A DNA stretch of 64,000 bases, taken from NCBI RefSeq assembly GCF_050436995.1, contig NC_134770.1:1746501-1810500 (forward strand). Direction: 5' to 3'. Shown one piece after another: positions 12,285-23,404 of the stretch. Below the pieces are notes generated by a model. That model ran no database searches, had not been told where the DNA came from, and saw nothing but the letters and a program-made list of their open reading frames with translations. Source of the stretch: Anticarsia gemmatalis. Taxonomy: Eukaryota; Arthropoda; Insecta; Lepidoptera; Erebidae. Position 1 is the first letter of the stretch. Each line of letters starts with the position of its first letter. The position numbers and the translations under genes are program-made.

Positions 12285-13345
12285 TAGAAAAGTTTTATGA
12301 CTTTAATAAACCTTTATATTTAGCATTCGTGGATTATTCCAAAGCTTTTGGCAGCATCAGTCATTCCGCCACAGAATCATCACTCCATAACCAAGACCTT
12401 AAGAAGATACTATGTAGAATCGAAGCTACATACATCAAACTCATCAAAGCAATATACAACAATCTCTCTAAATCCAAAGAAGCGTGAAACAGGAAGACCT
12501 GCTATCTCCCAAATTACTTACCAGCACCCTCGAAAAATTTTTCAGGAGCCTGGCGGCAATCAAAAGGCATTGTTGTTAGTGGCAAACAGTTAACAAACCT
12601 TCGTTTTGCAGACGACATTGTTCTCTTCTCTTCCTTTGCATTGGAACTCGAATCAATGCTCAAAGATCTGAGCACGGCAAGCCTTCAGATTGGACTAAGT
12701 AAGAACCGGACAAAAACCCAGGTTATGACCAACAACACAAAACGTAGGGTCGAGGTAGGCGGGCACGTCATACACTATGTCGACGAGTACACTTACTTGA
12801 GCCAGATAACCTCTTTTAACAACCGACGGGACAAAGAGTTGGACAAACGTGTCACAAGTGCCTGGAAGAGCTCCTGGTCCATGAAAGAGCTAATGAAAGG
12901 TAACCTTCTACTGTCACTAAAGCGGAAGCTCGTCAAAATGTTTATACTACCCGTCCTAACCTACGGTGCCCAAGCATGGTCCCTTACGGAAAGTAGAAAC
13001 CGAAGGTTAGCCAGAGAGCGATGGAGCGTAGTATATCAGATGTAAGAAGAACAGATCACGTCCAAAATTCTATACTGCGCTCCCAAACTCGCATAGCCGA
13101 TTTAGGGAAGAAGACCGCCAGGTTGAAATGGAACTGGGCCGGCCACATTATCCGCATGTATCCGGAAACGTGGGCCCGCATATTTACCAACTAAATGCCA
13201 GAGGATGGTCATCGCAGACGCGGGAGACCTAAACGGAGATGGCGGGATGACCTAGACGCATTTGAAAAGGTCTAGTCGGATCTTGCCGCTAAAAGGGCGA
13301 TTTGAAAGGGCAGGGTCGCTCCTTGCCTTTCCCTGCATCAAAATG
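12285..13345 (+). pseudogene. RTE-like non-LTR retrotransposon reverse transcriptase, C-terminal half, decayed
   Basis: Conserved blocks appear in order. LAFVDYSKAF lies near 12320-12349, with the next catalytic-region Asp replaced by Gly at 12350. The RT catalytic block LRFADDIVLF is near 12599-12628. VEEYTYLGQ-like VDEYTYLSQI is near 12778. LPVLTYGAQAWSLT is near 12949-12990. KWNWAGHI is near 13120-13146, and RRRGRPKRRWRDDL near 13218-13256. The last two sit in the C-terminal tail that follows the RT domain in endonuclease-reverse transcriptases of this type. The frame is broken by a stop at 12485, two compensating shifts between there and 12602, another shift near 13015-13021, and stops at 13192, 13273 and 13303. 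The N-terminal endonuclease and the first part of the RT are absent, so it is a 5'-truncated dead copy. RTE clade is inferred from the motif spellings. It sits inside the TIR element 11719-13964. Confidence 0.85.
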
Positions 13346-13462
13346 TTAAATTTTGTTTTGAAAATTTTAACGAAAACTTAAATTATTATCATGCCAAACG
13401 GCCATATTTATGGCCTTCCCATTCTAGCATGCTAAAAATAATTATTTATTCCACAATAATTT

Positions 13463-13678
13463 AATGCAAAAGGGACGTATTTCAAAATATGCTACTGTTA
13501 TATTACAAAATATAATAACAAATACTAGTGTTTGAATGCAAAACGGTAGTTTTCAGAAAAATGGCACTTTTGTATTACAAAATATGGTAACAAATACTAT
13601 AGTTAGAATGCAAAAAGGACGTTTTCCAAAATATGGCAGTTTTGTATTGTAAAATATAATCACATTAATTTGAAATTT
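13463..13678. repeat. 72-bp minisatellite, three units
   Basis: Units start at 13463, 13535 and 13607, exactly 72 bp apart. Each begins AATGCAAAA followed by a G-rich triplet, then a CAAAATATG-like phrase, TGTATTACAAAATAT and AACAAATACTA. The last half-unit of copy 3 diverges. The leading word is the same one found in the terminal repeats of the surrounding element, so the array may be subterminal transposase-binding sequence. Confidence 0.75.
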
Positions 13679-13966
13679 GGCACCCAACACAGACGTATTT
13701 TGGATTGTGGCTTTTTTTCACGCAACTGACGAGCATTTGCGTTGAATCTCCGGGCGCAACTCACAAAGTGGCTGTTTTGCACTGACATTACCTGTCAAAG
13801 TGAGCTAATGCAAAAAGGGCAGTAAGTCAGTGCAGCCATAATATAAGCTAAAATGATGGGTGTTTTTTTTTTACTATAAAATATAGCCGGTTCAGGTGTC
13901 ATTTTTGCAATAAAACGATTTTCATTTTTTTTTTAGTTGTGGCCCTTTTGCATTGAAGGAGCGATA

Positions 13967-15111
13967 TGACGATTGATTTTTAAGGAAAGATGATAGATTT
14001 GGTGTCATCAGTCCTATTAAGATTGCTGTCTTATTTTAAAGTTAATTCCTGCAATAAGAATTGCTTTCAAACTTTGAACATAACCTAACCTACAAATAAC
14101 TATAAAATAATCAATATTTGCCTTAGACCTTAACCACTGCGATACGTAAGCCGTCAACAATAACACATGTTTTATATTTATTCAAAGGTTACAAAACAGG
14201 TATAATACACATATAAATCAAAAACAGACAAACGAAAGAGACCTATCCTTAAATACCCAATTTTATTTAGATTAAAAAAATACCAAATAATTAGTAGTTA
14301 AGTATTCCTCAATGTTCATATGAATGAACGAGTCATATTTAGCTACGAAAGCTCATGATGCAACAGGAAAAACATTTCACCCACTTATTTCATAACCATG
14401 AAAAATTACATCCATATCACGAGATAAGCCGAATCCTAACCTTGAGATCAAGTACAGAAGCCAGACGCGAACCATCAAATACTTTTACATCACCCGTTCA
14501 TTCAACCTAGAAACTATAACAAAACATACTTTATAATAATTCAAACATACTAAAACAATGAGATCAAAGAGCTTGTTTAAAATAACGTATCGATTTTTAA
14601 AAGTTCAGGAAGATTTTTATCGATTGAGTTTCCATTGAAAGCTATGATATACTAGATTACCGAGACATAGAGCTATTTTTAAATGTACACACGCAAGTAT
14701 TCTTGCACAAATTAAGGTATCTATGAATTACATGCGTATGTACAGCCGACTTATTAGTTTCCTGAGATTTCTTCGATTATAAAATGTCAAAGTAATTTTG
14801 CTAAATGATTAAGAATGTAAAAATACTTCTAAACAAAATAAAAAATAATAAAAATGTTTATTTAAGTAACTTCTATGACTTTGACAGCAGATTTTAAAGA
14901 TCTCCTTTAGATACATCTACCTTAAGAGTCAATTGACTCGATATAAAAATAGCAAGTCTGATTGTCTTAACAAGGAACGACCTGACCGTAAAACACTCAA
15001 AAGTCCAAATTCTTACCCCCCAATTTCATTTACTCTTTAAAATTAGTAGGTCACCTACCTGTAGTTGACAAAACTCCAACCAGACTTTCCCATGAATAAC
15101 TATATTGAATG
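13967..15111. other. Unannotated AT-rich DNA
   Basis: No recognised gene or element. Confidence 0.4.
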
Positions 15112-15326
15112 CTACTAATATTAAACATGCGAAAGTTTGTGAGTATATATGTATGTTTGTTACTCTTTCACGCAAATACTACTGAACCGATTACGATAAA
15201 ATTTGGTATGTAGGTAGCTGAAGAACCAGAATAACACATAGGCTACTTTTTATCCCGGAGTTCCGGGATCGGTATTTACACGGAAAGGTTTTCCACGCGG
15301 ACGAAGTCACGGGCGGCCTCTATTAG
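15112..15326 (+). mobile_element. Helitron-like element, degenerate 3' end
   Basis: CTACTAATATTAAACATGCG is followed by AAAGTTTGTGAG and TGTTACTCTTTCACGCA, then CTACTGAACCGATTACGAT, AAATTTGGTATGTAGGTAGC, TTTTTATCCCGGAGTTC and CCACGCGGACGAAGTCACGG. This is the widespread moth repeat that normally ends in CTAG. Here the end reads CTATTAG. About 215 bp, no gene. Confidence 0.65.
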
Positions 15327-16296
15327 ATATTGGCAAGAAAGAACAGAGAGATCACTCATCGACATTCGTCCACGGGACACACACTTGTGACGTGTGATAC
15401 ACACCTATACAGACGTAACGCATTCCGAGATTGACGAAAGCTTTGTTGCGGTATAATGAGCTTTACTTGGGAAATTCCCAGGGGAAGGAATCGTTTTGGA
15501 TATTCTAGATACTGCTACTAATCTAACAGCAGATATTACAACTAATTATAAAAGTCTCAAAACAACTAGTTTAAAGATTACTTATTTTAAAAAATATTAA
15601 CTATATCGTACATTCCTATTGTGATGTTATGATTGATTGGAATAGTAGGGACCAGGTTATAGGCCTTCGCCACTGATAATTAGCCAAAATTGGAAATACG
15701 TGTTACTGAGACTTCACTTGCATGACAACAAATAAATCACAAACACAACAGTTCTTTCAGCAACAATCATTGATCTACGCAAAACCTAACAAAATTCTAA
15801 TAACAGCTAAAAAAGTTATCAATCAATCGATTGATCTATCCAACACTACATTCCAATACTCACGTGGTTACTACAGTTCAAAAACACGGAATAATTCGCG
15901 TTATGAATCAACAATACTAAACGTATGCACAATATCAACGTTTTGGAACGAAGCCAACAACGATTTTTCACCGTTAGAACTGGGACAGACTGTACGATTT
16001 TCCGACTTTTTTCTCATCGGTATCGATGGAATTTTGACAGGCACGTCTCGTGATTTCGTTAAAAAATTCAAAAGGTGACTGAACTGTGTAATGAGATGAG
16101 AAAATGTAAGGGCATGTCAGTGTTTTGGATCGAAAGCGAAAATTGTTTACGATGCCAATGTTTTTTTTTCATGACGGCGTTAGCGCGTATAAACTGTTAA
16201 TTACTTTTGTGAATAAATAAATTGGTTTTATGAGTCATGTTTATTTTATTAAAAAGACAAACAAAATATTTTACATCGCTGCAAACACAAAGTTTT
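15327..16296. other. Unannotated DNA with one unrecognised open frame
   Basis: The longest open frame (15722-16078, plus, 118 codons) has no recognised domain, is rich in Asn, Thr and Ser, and has no clear splice context. It is probably not a gene. Confidence 0.4.
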
Positions 16297-16440
16297 GCAT
16301 TTTTTAATCCATCACTTTCCCACTGCAGGGTAAGGGTCTCGAGAGGGAGGGGTTAGACCTCGAGTCCACCACGCTGGCCAAAAGCAGGTTGGGGACTTTG
16401 CATGCCCTCAATTAATGTATCAAAGAACATTTTTAGGCAT
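16297..16440 (-). mobile_element. SINE family A fragment
   Basis: The plus strand reads CACTTTCCCACTGCAGGG, GGGAGGGGTTAGACC, GTCCACCACGCTGGCC, GGTTGGGGACTTTGCATGCC and ends AGGCATGCA. This is the complement of the family A 3' half without the tRNA head. Confidence 0.75.
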
Positions 16441-18874
16441 GCACCATATTTTTTTTTAGTTTTTGCATTATTAAAACGAAATAACATTCTCAACTCAGTT
16501 TTAATTAGATACACTACACCACAACTGCATCTATCACTATAAATCGCAAAACAATTTACAACTACCCGCACTTATCGTAACATCCATTCCTATCTTTATT
16601 TTGCATACAATTTCGATCAAACACGTTTAATAAAACGCCAGTCCTCGCCCACTAAGACCGACATTAATGATCATTACAAAATGTCTGCATGTCATGCAGT
16701 ACGATCTCAAGAAATGTAATGACATTGCAGATCGTTTCGATGCGTTTATAAGAAATATGATTGCAATTTTTTGTATATTTTTGTACGACGAACTTTGTCA
16801 TTGAGTGTTATTGGCGCTTAGTTGATATTTTTATTTTCTTAGAAAGTCTTGATAAATCTTGGTGATTCTTTTTATATTTCCCACATGCTGTCTCGGTTAA
16901 GGATTTTAGAAGGTGTGCGAAGGAGGAAACCTAAGAACGAAATTAATTGTAGGTTAAAATTATATAAGGGAAAGTATTTTCGATTAGAATAACTTTTACT
17001 TATGACTATTAGAAAAATTATTCGGACAAAAGAAACTGTGTTTTTTATCCTTTTGATGTGAATGTGAATGTGCAAAATTATGGAAGGGGGAACCGTTGCT
17101 CAGAATTGTTACACAAAAGAGGGCTTAAAAATATACGGGGTAGGACTTAGGTTACTATATTACACACGGTCGAAGTTGCAAGCACATGTGTAAAAATATA
17201 TTTTTAAGACCTATTCACCAGCAGAGTAGCTAGTTCTTTTGGAATGTCTAGAATAAATTCCATTTTAAAAACTAAAAGTCATGATCTTACTCAACAAATA
17301 TTTAAACCTGCTAATAAATCGATTTAGCGCCATTTCCTCAATCCTCACATAATTTAAATATCTAAAAATCAATAAATATGTCACAGAACCTGTTGTTTTG
17401 TGAAACAATGCAATAAAATACTTTTAATATGGGCATTTTATTTTCAAGGTAAATACACACTAAAGGATGTCCGACGCAAGCCGCTACTTCTAGATTGTTA
17501 ATACCTAACAAAGACTTGCAATCAGTTGCTTCAAATTTTACTGATGGACTTACCATGTGAATCCTGTTAACAAATTTATTTCACTCAGCTGGACAGTGGA
17601 CACATATAGATTATGCCCTTTGAGTCAGACTTGGAAAGAAGAGCGCATTTAAATATGATAAAATTGTCTTCAACTCCCAATAATATCAGGAATTTTATCT
17701 CCTCCCTATAAAGAGATGACAAAACAGTGTGCCGAATTACATTTAAATCTTTTCCATAGTTTTCGTTTGAAAGAGTAAGAAACACACATGTTGAAGCGTT
17801 TTAAATAAGCAGATTATAATTTTAAACTTATTACTTAACTATGCTCAAAACATACATATAACAAATTACTGTCACTATAAACAAACAAATTTTAATGCTA
17901 TTGTGTGTACTCGGCTTTACAGTTCAAACCTTATTTCGCGGATGACATCATTGGTAGATGTCATTTCCGTAAAAGGAAGGTTGTTTGTCCGTGAATTGTC
18001 GTCAATTCGATATGACATTACCTTTTATAGGTATTCTGTTACGGTTTATAAGGCTTAGTGTTAGGTCATGTTAGGTTTAGAAAATGTTTATGTCTAGATA
18101 TATTTAAACCATGTGCATTAGAAATATAAACAGAAAGACGGACAATCACATTATCCTGTAAGAGGTATGTTTGAGGAGGAAACCCTTATATAAACGGTGT
18201 ATTTTAATTGCGTAACGGATAGTACCTTAATAATTAAATGTGCAACTAATTTGCCACAACTACATAAACTAAGTCATCGCTGACTGTAAGTTTATGAAAT
18301 TCTTAGTCATTTTAACGACTCATTGACAATTTACGGCAATTTTCAATGTTATATCAAAGATTACAGATAGCCTTCTACCCCAGATTACTGCATGAACACT
18401 ATCTATCACTAACTAATTTTAATGAGAATTGCTGTCGAAGAATGTGTTATAGAAATCAAAATAACGATCAAATCATATACAACAGTTGTCTCTAGTAAGT
18501 ATTAAGTGGATAGATAAGGCATTGAAAGCGACTGTTAGTTGCCAGCCATAAAAAAAAAACATATTTTCCATACTAAGATTTGTCTATACGCTCATAAGTT
18601 TTGAACATAAGACTAAACCCACGTGTGGATGAAACAGGCTTTGTTTTCCACTAATACCGCAGGCATAATTCAAAAAGGGTATTACTGAAGATCCCACATA
18701 ATAGATCACTGAGCCCAAATCAATACGGCGGCTAATGGAAGGCCGGGTTACAGAACAAATATAAAAGAAACTAATACATCATAACAGTATTTGTGTACTA
18801 AGATTACTGTTGAGTAAATAATGTGATATTACACAATTTGGTCTAGTTGAGTTGTAAGTCTAAATATAAATAAA
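16441..18874. other. Unannotated AT-rich DNA
   Basis: 2.4 kb without a recognised gene or mobile element. Confidence 0.4.
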
Positions 18875-18955
18875 CTAGCTTTCGCCCGAATTGTCCGCGT
18901 GAAAAGATTTCCCGGGGTAAAAAGTGTTGTATGTGTTAATCTACATAGGTCATAA
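18875..18955 (-). mobile_element. Helitron-like 3'-end fragment
   Basis: On the minus strand the segment ends GGGCGAAAGCTAG followed by T, preceded by a TACCCCGGGAAATC phrase. This is the 3' end of the Helitron-like family. The 5' end is not identifiable. Confidence 0.55.
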
Positions 18956-20752
18956 ACAAAATCAAAAGCAGAATCAAATCATTTATACTTTTAGGTCAAA
19001 ATATTGACCTTTATGATAGTCTTTACCATTACTGAATCTACCACTAATGTATCTGATTATAAAAATATCTTTTGACAAGCGGTGCAAATGGGTTTAAGTG
19101 AATTTTAACAATGAAACTTCAGAATGACTGAGCGGATAAGAACGAACAAAAAGTAAATACAAACATTATACTTATGAGTAAAAATATACATCAAACGGCA
19201 AAAAATGTCACCGACAAAAACGTTTGCAGTAAACACAAGAAAAGTGAAAACGATACAGTGTTGATTGCAATATAATCGGTAAAAAATTATGATGACAGTA
19301 TAAATATTGAAAGAAATACACCTTAAATGGTTATTTCGCGTTGCTGAGTACATTTTTTAAAGAAGTTATTGTCACAACATTTCTAAAACGAGTTATTTTT
19401 GCGCAGACAAAAAACTTATATAGTTTTTACCAGACAATATGTTAAGAAACTGCATATGTAGTACTTGTAACTGGCAGTCTTGGATGTAATCGAAGCAAGG
19501 GAAGTTTGAAGAGATTATAAGCAAGTGGTTATTTGTAACTTTAAAAATCGCGTTGCATGTTTAATGTAGAATAGAATACAGGAATTTAATTTCGGCGCAG
19601 GTTGCACTCGCCGTGCGATGCGTGTTCGCGTTAATTCCCGTATTCCGTTACACATTAAGTGGTTATTTGGTCGCAGTCTTTTTCTATGGGAATAGAGCGT
19701 GATTTTATCATACATAATCCTCCATTTTAGTATGTAATACTCCTTTTTCGTGAGACGTCAAGAAGCCACTTTCAAATAATTCAGCGTCTTACCTGTAACA
19801 AAGAAAACATCACATTAATAAATTATATTCATAACATATTACTTAAATGTACATACAATACAATGTAATAAAATGTAATACGAAAAAGCTGTCAGTTATC
19901 TAATACATCATGATATACTATGTTCAGTGATCGAGATTAATATTAATATAATATATACTAAAATTCTTAGAATATCATTTTCGGATGTCCTTCGTAAAGG
20001 TCACAGGGTTCCTCGCAAGTATGAATTAGGATAAATTGAAAGGGACGTGTCATTACGTACACTGACATACGAATCCTTTTTTTCTGTATGAAAATATTAT
20101 TAAATTGTTGCTATTTGTCAATAATAAATATTGTAATTATTTCCCAAGTTAATAAATAGCAGCAAACTTTACTACTTTGGTTGATTAAAATGTCGTTGAA
20201 AATGAGTCAGAGCACACACAATTTTGAATAGATTTTGTCTTTTATTTTCAGGCATAACAAATTGATTCTTAATAAAGTTAACATTTATCTAACATAAAAA
20301 GGTTCATATTATTAACTTCAAACTATCAAAAATATACATCGTGAAGGATTCCAGACGCTTTTAAAGGCAATTCCGGATTTTTTGATCAGCTATCAGATAA
20401 ATAGTAGACATTATCAATATTCTACCTAACCGATACTTATTTAAAGGTAGTGAAATTGTTGCTACATATATCATTGTACTGAAAAACTTCACTTTTTCTC
20501 AAAATAGACTCAAAATCGCGTCAAAAATCTACCTTCACTCAAATGCAGCACACCTTTGTACACTATAATTTAGTTATTAAGTTAACAACGGGCTATATGA
20601 ATGAGCGGTGTAATTCCTCGGTGCTAAATATAACTCGGGTCAAACACCCGCTAGCATTGGTCGATATTGTTCGTGTGTCATGATGAAGAATTGTTTCACT
20701 TTAAAGGGTTGATATCAAAACTTATTTTATAGATTTTCATTTCTCTCTTTTT
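18956..20752. other. Unannotated AT-rich DNA
   Basis: Nothing recognised apart from an isolated TGAAAGGGAC word at 20037-20046, identical to the one repeated in the element at 21993-23105. Confidence 0.4.
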
Positions 20753-20960
20753 TAAAGACAACTCCCGCACTAAGAATTGTATTTGTGTCGTGAGGCTTTT
20801 TACAAACGTACAAACAACTGACACAAAGTACAACCAGACCCGAAACAACTATTGTTTGGATCGCACAAATAGTTGCAGTATGGGACAGAACCCTCGACCT
20901 CCCGAGGCAATGGTAGCGGCTTGGCGACCTAAACCACTACGCTACGGAAGCAGTCAAACT
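20753..20960 (-). mobile_element. tRNA-headed SINE (family B)
   Basis: The minus strand starts near GCTTCCGTAGCGTAGTGGTT, resembling box A, with a degraded box B (GAGGGTTCTGTCCC). The body follows with GTTTCGGGTCTGGTTGTACT and TTTGTGTCAGTTGTTTGTAC. The tail is CAATTCTTAGTGCGGGAGTT followed by GTCTTTAAAAAA. The same tail occurs at 55855-56065 and 56242-56430. This is a typical moth SINE. No target duplication was assigned. Confidence 0.75.
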
Positions 20961-20994
20961 GTACTTTGTTTCAGAATTGTCGTTTCTTTAAAGT

Positions 20995-21050
20995 GAGAGA
21001 CCCTTTCTTTTAAGACCCTGGCCCAGCAGTGGCACACTAAAGGGTTAAAT
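20995..21050 (+). mobile_element. SINE family A 3'-end fragment
   Basis: GAGAGACCC, GACCCTGGCCCAGCAGTGG and AAAGGGTTAAATTTATTT are the last part of family A. Confidence 0.6.
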
Positions 21051-21854
21051 TTATTTCATTCACAAAAAAGATTAACATTATCATCACTATCAAAACGCTG
21101 ACCACGACCGTATCGCATATAAAATGAGTTAGATTAGACTCATATACATATCAATTATTGATCACTCCTTAATTAAAGAACCTATTTTTAGTCACAACAG
21201 AAACTAATAAATAACCAATCAGCGATACCAGTGAAATACATTAAATATTGATTTTAATAGGTTTTCTCACAAGAATAATAAATAATTAACAGCTACTGCG
21301 AGTTGTAAACTAAAATACTTAGTAATACCACAAACGGCTTCATAACACTTTCTTGAAAATACTTAAAGAAACACCAAAATATTTCCAGTACTACTTTAAA
21401 CTCCCTATTATATGGGACTAACATTGTTAATGGCGAAACGTTTTAAATTGTTGTATTTCATATACGTATGTATGTATTTTAAGCATTTGTTTATCGGAAT
21501 GAGGACCGATATTTTCATCTTCATATCTCCATATATTATTTGTCAAAAAACATTAAAATATTTTCTGAAACAAAGTTATCTGACGACGGAAAAATCGTCG
21601 CAAATATCTTAAAAAAAATTACTTTGAAGTTTTCGGTGTAACTTTTGTCAATATAACATTAAAATTTCTTAAAAGCGAGAACACTTAAGACAAATTGAGA
21701 ATTCGATGCATTTGAAATTTAAATTCCACTCCACTTATAGCAGTTTTAACATCTTTGCCAAGAACGTCGATACTAAAAACTTACTAATTAAGATTTGTGT
21801 ACTAAGTAATTAGAACAAATAAGTTTCTGGCCTACTTCCAAATGTGCTTTCAAA
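21051..21854. other. Unannotated AT-rich DNA
   Basis: Nothing recognised. Confidence 0.4.
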
Positions 21855-21992
21855 TCACTAAAGATATAAAATGTCTTCCTAGTCGATATCCAGCTACGAC
21901 ACCCGATTACATTAAAACTATAAATAAAGACCTGCAATATGGCCAATGGTGCAGGACTATATTTATAGTGTCAAGTGCACAATACACAGGTA

Positions 21993-23105
21993 GGGGAGAA
22001 GTGCCATGAAAGGGACACGTATTGAAAGGGACATTTCAAATCACAGCTAAAATAAAAACCGATTCAGATCAACATTATTGTTGTTGTATGGCAGCACCAA
22101 CGGACATTCGATCGCACCTAACTTCATGCTTCTGTCAATTTAAAGGTGGCCACCGCGTGTGAGTGTTCGTATTACGGTAGAAAAGTATTTTTTTAGCTAT
22201 TTTTGTAAAAGGTTTTTTCAAGTGAAGTGAATTGATTATTTATTATTTTTCATAAGATTAGTATCTCCTTGTCGTACACGAATATAAAAACAAAAGGTAA
22301 GTACACTTTTATTTACAATTGTAGATTTTGTGGTTATGTTTTCATTTTGACTATGATATTTATGAAAGGGACACAACAAACGGTTATGAAAGGGACGTCC
22401 CTTTCATGACTGCTTATATCACTGTGATCAATTATTATTTATCATTGCAGATAAAATGTCACCAAAAAAGAGAACCCGGGTGTTGATACCAAATAGATTG
22501 AAGAGGCAGTGAATGATATGCACCAAATGGGCACACGAAACCTGTGGCATTAAAGGCATTTTCAATTTGTCACTAAAAATATTTTTCAGATAATACCTAA
22601 CCAAAGTTAAAGAAGACAGTTAATTTGTGTTTAAGATGTTTATGAAACTATGTAATGTACCTAGGTATTGATCTCTATTTCAATTACATGTTATATAATA
22701 ACTTGTTATGTTCTAATAATAAAAATAGTAAGACTAGACATAACAATTCCTTTACTTTAAAATCTGATCGTAAACTTTCTTAAAATTATCTATTGTAGTG
22801 GTGGTTCCTTTATTATGTTTGTTTTTTACTTAATTTGACCTGATTATTTTAGATATTTTGTACTGTCCCTTTCATAAATGATCATGTCCCTTTCAAAACA
22901 GGCAATTTATGAAAGGGACAAAACACACATTTTTGAAAAATGCAAAAATAAATGACTCAACAGCTAGAATTAATAATAACTGTATTTTATTTCAATAGTT
23001 AATTAATGAAGGCTTCCCATTCAACTCCAACCTAATAAAAATAATATTTTATATACTTATTAGAGGCTCCACAACATAAATGTCCCTTTCATGGCACCTC
23101 TCCCC
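21993..23105 (+). mobile_element. 1.1-kb TA-flanked TIR element with nine TGAAAGGGAC words, non-autonomous
   Basis: The ends GGGGAGAAGTGCCATGAAAG and, inverted, GGGGAGAGGTGCCATGAAAG continue as GGACA, a 25-bp terminal repeat with one mismatch. TA is duplicated at 21991-21992 and 23106-23107, as in Tc1/mariner/pogo elements. TGAAAGGGAC or its complement occurs at 22007, 22023, 22373, 22387, 22397, 22865, 22886, 22910 and 23082. The 22387 and 22397 copies form a 22-bp perfect palindrome (22386-22407). An apparent intron (donor AG|GTAAGT at 22297, acceptor TTGCAG at 22450) leads into a short coding remnant at 22456. The rest of the coding region is missing, so this is an internally deleted copy. 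Confidence 0.85.
22456..22512 (+). pseudogene. Remnant of transposase first coding exon
   Basis: Six bases after a good 3' splice site, an ATG opens MSPKKRTRVLIPNRLKRQ and then a stop. A Lys/Arg-rich start like this is common in pogo/Tigger/jerky-type transposases. Shifting one base near 22500 continues as EEAVNDMHQMGT and further before another stop, which reads like the start of a helix-turn-helix with a frameshift. Beyond about 22560 there is no coding similarity, so the rest of the gene has been deleted. The pogo-like assignment is an inference from this short stretch and from the TA duplication. Confidence 0.45.
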
Positions 23106-23404
23106 TACACTCTCTATTCCATCACTCTTATAGTTTCGTGGGACGGATAACCGACACGACTTGCGAGAGGTCAGGCGCAGGACCGACGGCATTACGTACT
23201 CTCCAAAGCACGGAGGTCTACAACCTACAACTTCCTAACTGACGGAGTACGGACAATCTTTGAGAAATTCTTAATAGAAAAACTCGGAAAAGCCTTTTGA
23301 CCCAATCCAAGATTCGAACCCGAAACCTTTGCAGGTCTTTTGCGGCAGTCGCATTTAATACCAACCGCGCCACAGAGGCAGTTTTCAGATCAATAAAGAT
23401 ATAA

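Larger units (their letters stand above)
11719..13964. mobile_element. 2.2-kb TA-flanked TIR element with repeated TGCAAAAGGG word
   Basis: The left end TCGCTCCTTGAATACAAAAG and the inverted right end TCGCTCCTTCAATGCAAAAG continue as GG(T/C)CACAA. That gives 28 bp with 3 mismatches. TA flanks both sides (11717-11718 and 13965-13966). The word ATGCAAAA(A/G)GG or close variants recurs inside: inverted near 11936-11947, then at 13463, 13535, 13607 and about 13806, and in both ends. An RTE-like retrotransposon pseudogene occupies the middle (12285-13345) and is probably a later insertion. No transposase recognised. The structure fits a Tc1/mariner or pogo-like derivative, but the family is not identified. 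Confidence 0.7.
21870..23389 (-). mobile_element. tRNA-headed SINE (family C) split by a transposon
   Basis: The minus-strand head is at 23389-23300, with CTCTGTGGCGCGGTTGGTAT (box A region) and GGGTTCGAATCT (box B). The body runs to 23108 through ACCTCTCGCAAGTCG, CGGTTATCCGTCCC and GGAATAGAGAGTG. The element is interrupted by the TA-flanked element 21993-23105 and resumes at 21990 with CCTGTGTATTGTGCAC, ending near 21870. A 15-bp target duplication, TC(A/C)(A/C)TAAAGATATAA type, flanks the whole locus (21855-21869 and 23390-23404). The SINE without the insert is about 405 bp. Confidence 0.85.

Noticed and set aside
12348..12593. An 81-codon open frame as a separate gene
   Set aside because: It is an off-frame shadow of the RTE pseudogene. 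The conserved residues lie in other frames.
15722..16078. 118-codon open frame as a gene
   Set aside because: No domain, low-complexity composition and no start or splice context. Left as unannotated DNA.
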